This document shows, one piece after another, positions 14,017 to 15,480 of a stretch of DNA of 15,480 bases; positions within the stretch are counted from its first letter, which is position 1, and each line of letters starts with the position of its first letter. This DNA comes from Anaerolineae bacterium (GTDB lineage Bacteria > Chloroflexota > Anaerolineae > B4-G1). The notes under the pieces are model-generated. The model worked only from the letters and a program-made list of their open reading frames with translations, did no database searches and was not told where the DNA came from. Position numbers and translations under genes: made by a program. The DNA is taken from the NCBI GenBank assembly GCA_030612585.1, contig JAUWNP010000102.1, positions 1 through 15,480 on the forward strand. Direction: 5' to 3'.

Positions 14017-15343
14017 GGCTACTGCAATTCTATCACTCGTGCTACTCTAGCAGAGCCATGCATCGCTTCAATATGAATGACACACATCTGAACCGAAACA
14101 TATACGCCGCCAGGTGGTGAGGAGTGAACATAGGTGAGACGAGCTGTGAATCTGACCCACCCACGCCTGCGGGAATGGTGGACGGATGATCCTGCAGACC
14201 CGGGCCGGATGTCGCTGAACGACCCTGGCGTGCAGCAGTTGGTCACCGCCATCAGTCCGGAATCACATACCACCGATCTTGGTGGCGTTATGAGCCTTAA
14301 TGTCAGACTGGACGCGGCCGGGCTCGTGCTGCGCGTTCACCAGCCATTCGTATCGCGGCAGCGACTGCTCGCTGTTCAGGACGTGCGACGCGGTCTCGCC
14401 AACCAAGGATTGGTGGTTCCCACGCCAGTACGCTGGAACAACGCGACGGTGTTTCGGTGCAGGAACCGCTGGGCTGAACTGGAGGAGTACCTCCCACACG
14501 AGCGGCCTGCGCCGACGCTCGGTTCCTACTCCTGGATGTTTAGGGCAATGGGCACCCTTCACTATGCGCTGAAACAACTTGACCTGGCGGTTCCACGTCC
14601 ACTCGTTGCGACGTATGCGCCGCCGGGTTCGCTGAGGCGGTGGCTACCGGTCACGGAGACAGCAGTTCAAGGTGACCCAAAAGCTGCGGATGTTGCACGG
14701 CGCCTTCGCACGCTGGTGCAGCAACTGCGCAGGCAGTGGCTGCCCGCGACCGAGCTACCAATGCAGCTCGTTCACGGTGATGTTAGCCTGAGTAATGTGT
14801 GCCGGACTGTGGAAGGCAGGACGGTCTACCTCGACTTTGGCTTCCTCGCCTGGCGGCCACGGATTCATGAGCTTGCCCACGCGCTGGCGAAAATGCTCCT
14901 TGCACTTGGTGGATGTCGAGCGCCGGAGAGCTTTTCCTGGGAGCACATTCCACGGCTCGTCGAGGGATACGAGGCCACCGCGAACGTCCGCCTTACACCA
15001 GCGGAGCGAAGGGCGCTGGCTCCCTACACCGCCAGCGAACCGCTCTACGCTGCCGCACTCGACGGGTTCACAGAAAATCCTGTAGAGAATCTTCGCTCCA
15101 GGCGGCCCTTCCTACAACTCAGCGCATGGCTCCTGGCCCATCCCACAGCACTGCTGGGCGAAGAGAGCGGGAAGCGGTGATATCTTGCGCTCCCATACGG
15201 CGGGGTAGGGCAGTATCAGCTGCCGCCGAACATGCCCATGCAGCCGACGCCGCTACGCGGCCCCATCGGAGGCATTTTGAAGGTTATTTTCGGCCCGATT
15301 GCTTTCGCGATCAAGCAGTGCGGCGCGGCTGATGGGCAGGCCG
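14011..15343 (+). mobile_element. Integron gene cassette carrying the APH-like kinase gene
   Basis: Runs from core GTTCGGC (G14010/T14011) to the core GTTAGCG (G15343). The inverse core after the gene, GCCGAAC (15225-15231), is the exact reverse complement, 7 of 7, of the core that opens the cassette. That match is the expected hallmark of a single excisable circular cassette. The 117 bases before the kinase start (14017-14133) contain no gene; they may hold a cassette promoter, though I see no clear boxes. Length 1333 bases. Confidence 0.7.
14134..15180 (+). CDS. APH/choline-kinase-like phosphotransferase
   Basis: 348 residues with a protein-kinase-like fold. The catalytic Brenner-type motif is MQLVHGDVSLSNV, with His214, Asp216 as likely catalytic base and Asn221. 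It is followed by YLDFGF (233-238), where Asp234 should bind metal. An ELAHALAKMLLAL helix and a long helical C-terminus follow. The N-terminal lobe (GGVMSLNVRLDAAGLVLRVHQPF, then EEYLP) matches nucleotide-binding strands and a hinge. Related enzymes phosphorylate aminoglycosides, homoserine, choline or sugars; the substrate cannot be told here, and resistance should not be assumed. GTG 14134 follows GAGGAG (14119-14124); an in-frame GTG at 14146 is an alternative. Cassette cargo by position. Confidence 0.82.
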   Translation: MRRAVNLTHPRLREWWTDDPADPGRMSLNDPGVQQLVTAISPESHTTDLGGVMSLNVRLDAAGLVLRVHQPFVSRQRLLAVQDVRRGLANQGLVVPTPVRWNNATVFRCRNRWAELEEYLPHERPAPTLGSYSWMFRAMGTLHYALKQLDLAVPRPLVATYAPPGSLRRWLPVTETAVQGDPKAADVARRLRTLVQQLRRQWLPATELPMQLVHGDVSLSNVCRTVEGRTVYLDFGFLAWRPRIHELAHALAKMLLALGGCRAPESFSWEHIPRLVEGYEATANVRLTPAERRALAPYTASEPLYAAALDGFTENPVENLRSRRPFLQLSAWLLAHPTALLGEESGKR

Positions 15344-15349
15344 TTAGCG
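15225..15349 (+). other. Integron attC-like recombination site, about 125 bp
   Basis: Inverse core GCCGAAC (15225-15231) and core GTTAGCG (15343-15349) flank a long stem. TGCCCAT (15233-15239) pairs with ATGGGCA (15332-15338), CAGCCG (15241-15246) with CGGCTG (15326-15331), and CGCCGC (15248-15253) with GCGGCG (15320-15325). G15240 and A15247 bulge out on the left arm only, the pattern of attC extrahelical bases. The remaining 66 bases form a variable terminal part. Both cores deviate from consensus. The 3' core departs from GTTRRRY exactly where an intron-like sequence begins. Confidence 0.72.
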
Positions 15350-15480
15350 CGCCAAGCGAACTTGGCGTTTCTTGCAGGGTGAAAGTCCCTGCTGGGTAAG
15401 GGCTAACCACCCACCCATACCGAGTGTGGCAGCTGTTAGGAAGGTAGTTCAGGAGGTGTGAACATCACCGAACGAAGCGG
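15347..15480 (+). mobile_element. 5' part of a group IIC intron (domain I), running off the window
   Basis: The order of elements matches the start of class C bacterial group II introns as I remember the Oceanobacillus example. These are a GNGNG-like start (GCGCG, 15347-15351), a stem CGCCAAG-CGAA-CTTGGCG (15350-15367), the hairpin GCAGGG-TGAAAGT-CCCTGC (15374-15392) with the typical GGGTGAAAGTCCC, GGGCTAACC pairing with GTTAG further on, and a GAACGAAGCGG block at the very end. The exact 5' boundary is uncertain within 15343-15350. The reverse transcriptase gene, if present, would lie beyond the window. A different structured RNA is possible but less likely. Confidence 0.65.

Overview
The window looks like a GC-rich chromosomal segment from a member of the Chloroflexota (probably Anaerolineae or a relative). 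The clues are indirect: the lipoprotein linker of the binding protein, rich in V/T/E/P, is a style common in that phylum, and the truncated first gene resembles a secreted family I associate with it. No rRNA or tRNA gene is present to settle the taxonomy. Almost all genes lie on the + strand.

Bases 1-745: the 3' end of a Gly-rich protein of unknown function, a possible 49-residue membrane protein on the - strand encoded through a tandem repeat, then a near-consensus extended -10 promoter with LacI-type operators. Bases 746-8185: a sugar-uptake locus with a LacI-family regulator, a structured spacer, a lipoprotein solute-binding protein of the Opp/Dpp family, two permeases, two ATPases and a small two-helix membrane protein. 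Strong hairpins separate the binding-protein gene from the permeases, which suggests the binding protein is made in excess. A terminator-like hairpin closes the unit. Bases 8296-11940: a GT-C type membrane glycosyltransferase, a 54-codon relic of a second DppC-type permease, a candidate LacI operator, a GH130 glycoside phosphorylase-like enzyme, a methyltransferase and a GNAT acetyltransferase. LacI regulator, Opp-type importer and GH130 together suggest uptake and phosphorolysis of beta-mannoside-like oligosaccharides.

Bases 11984-15480: an accessory region of small enzymes (Stf0-like sulfotransferase, GrpB family, GNAT, APH-like kinase). Between and after them lie long imperfect palindromes with the architecture of integron attC sites. 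For the GNAT and APH units, the inverse core site after the gene is the reverse complement (6/7 and 7/7) of the core site before the gene, which is the signature of an integron gene cassette. No integrase gene is in the window. Right after the last attC-like site, on the same strand, the sequence matches the 5' domain I layout of a bacterial group IIC intron and runs off the end of the window. This cassette array with an apparent group IIC intron at an attC core is the most interesting part of the window.
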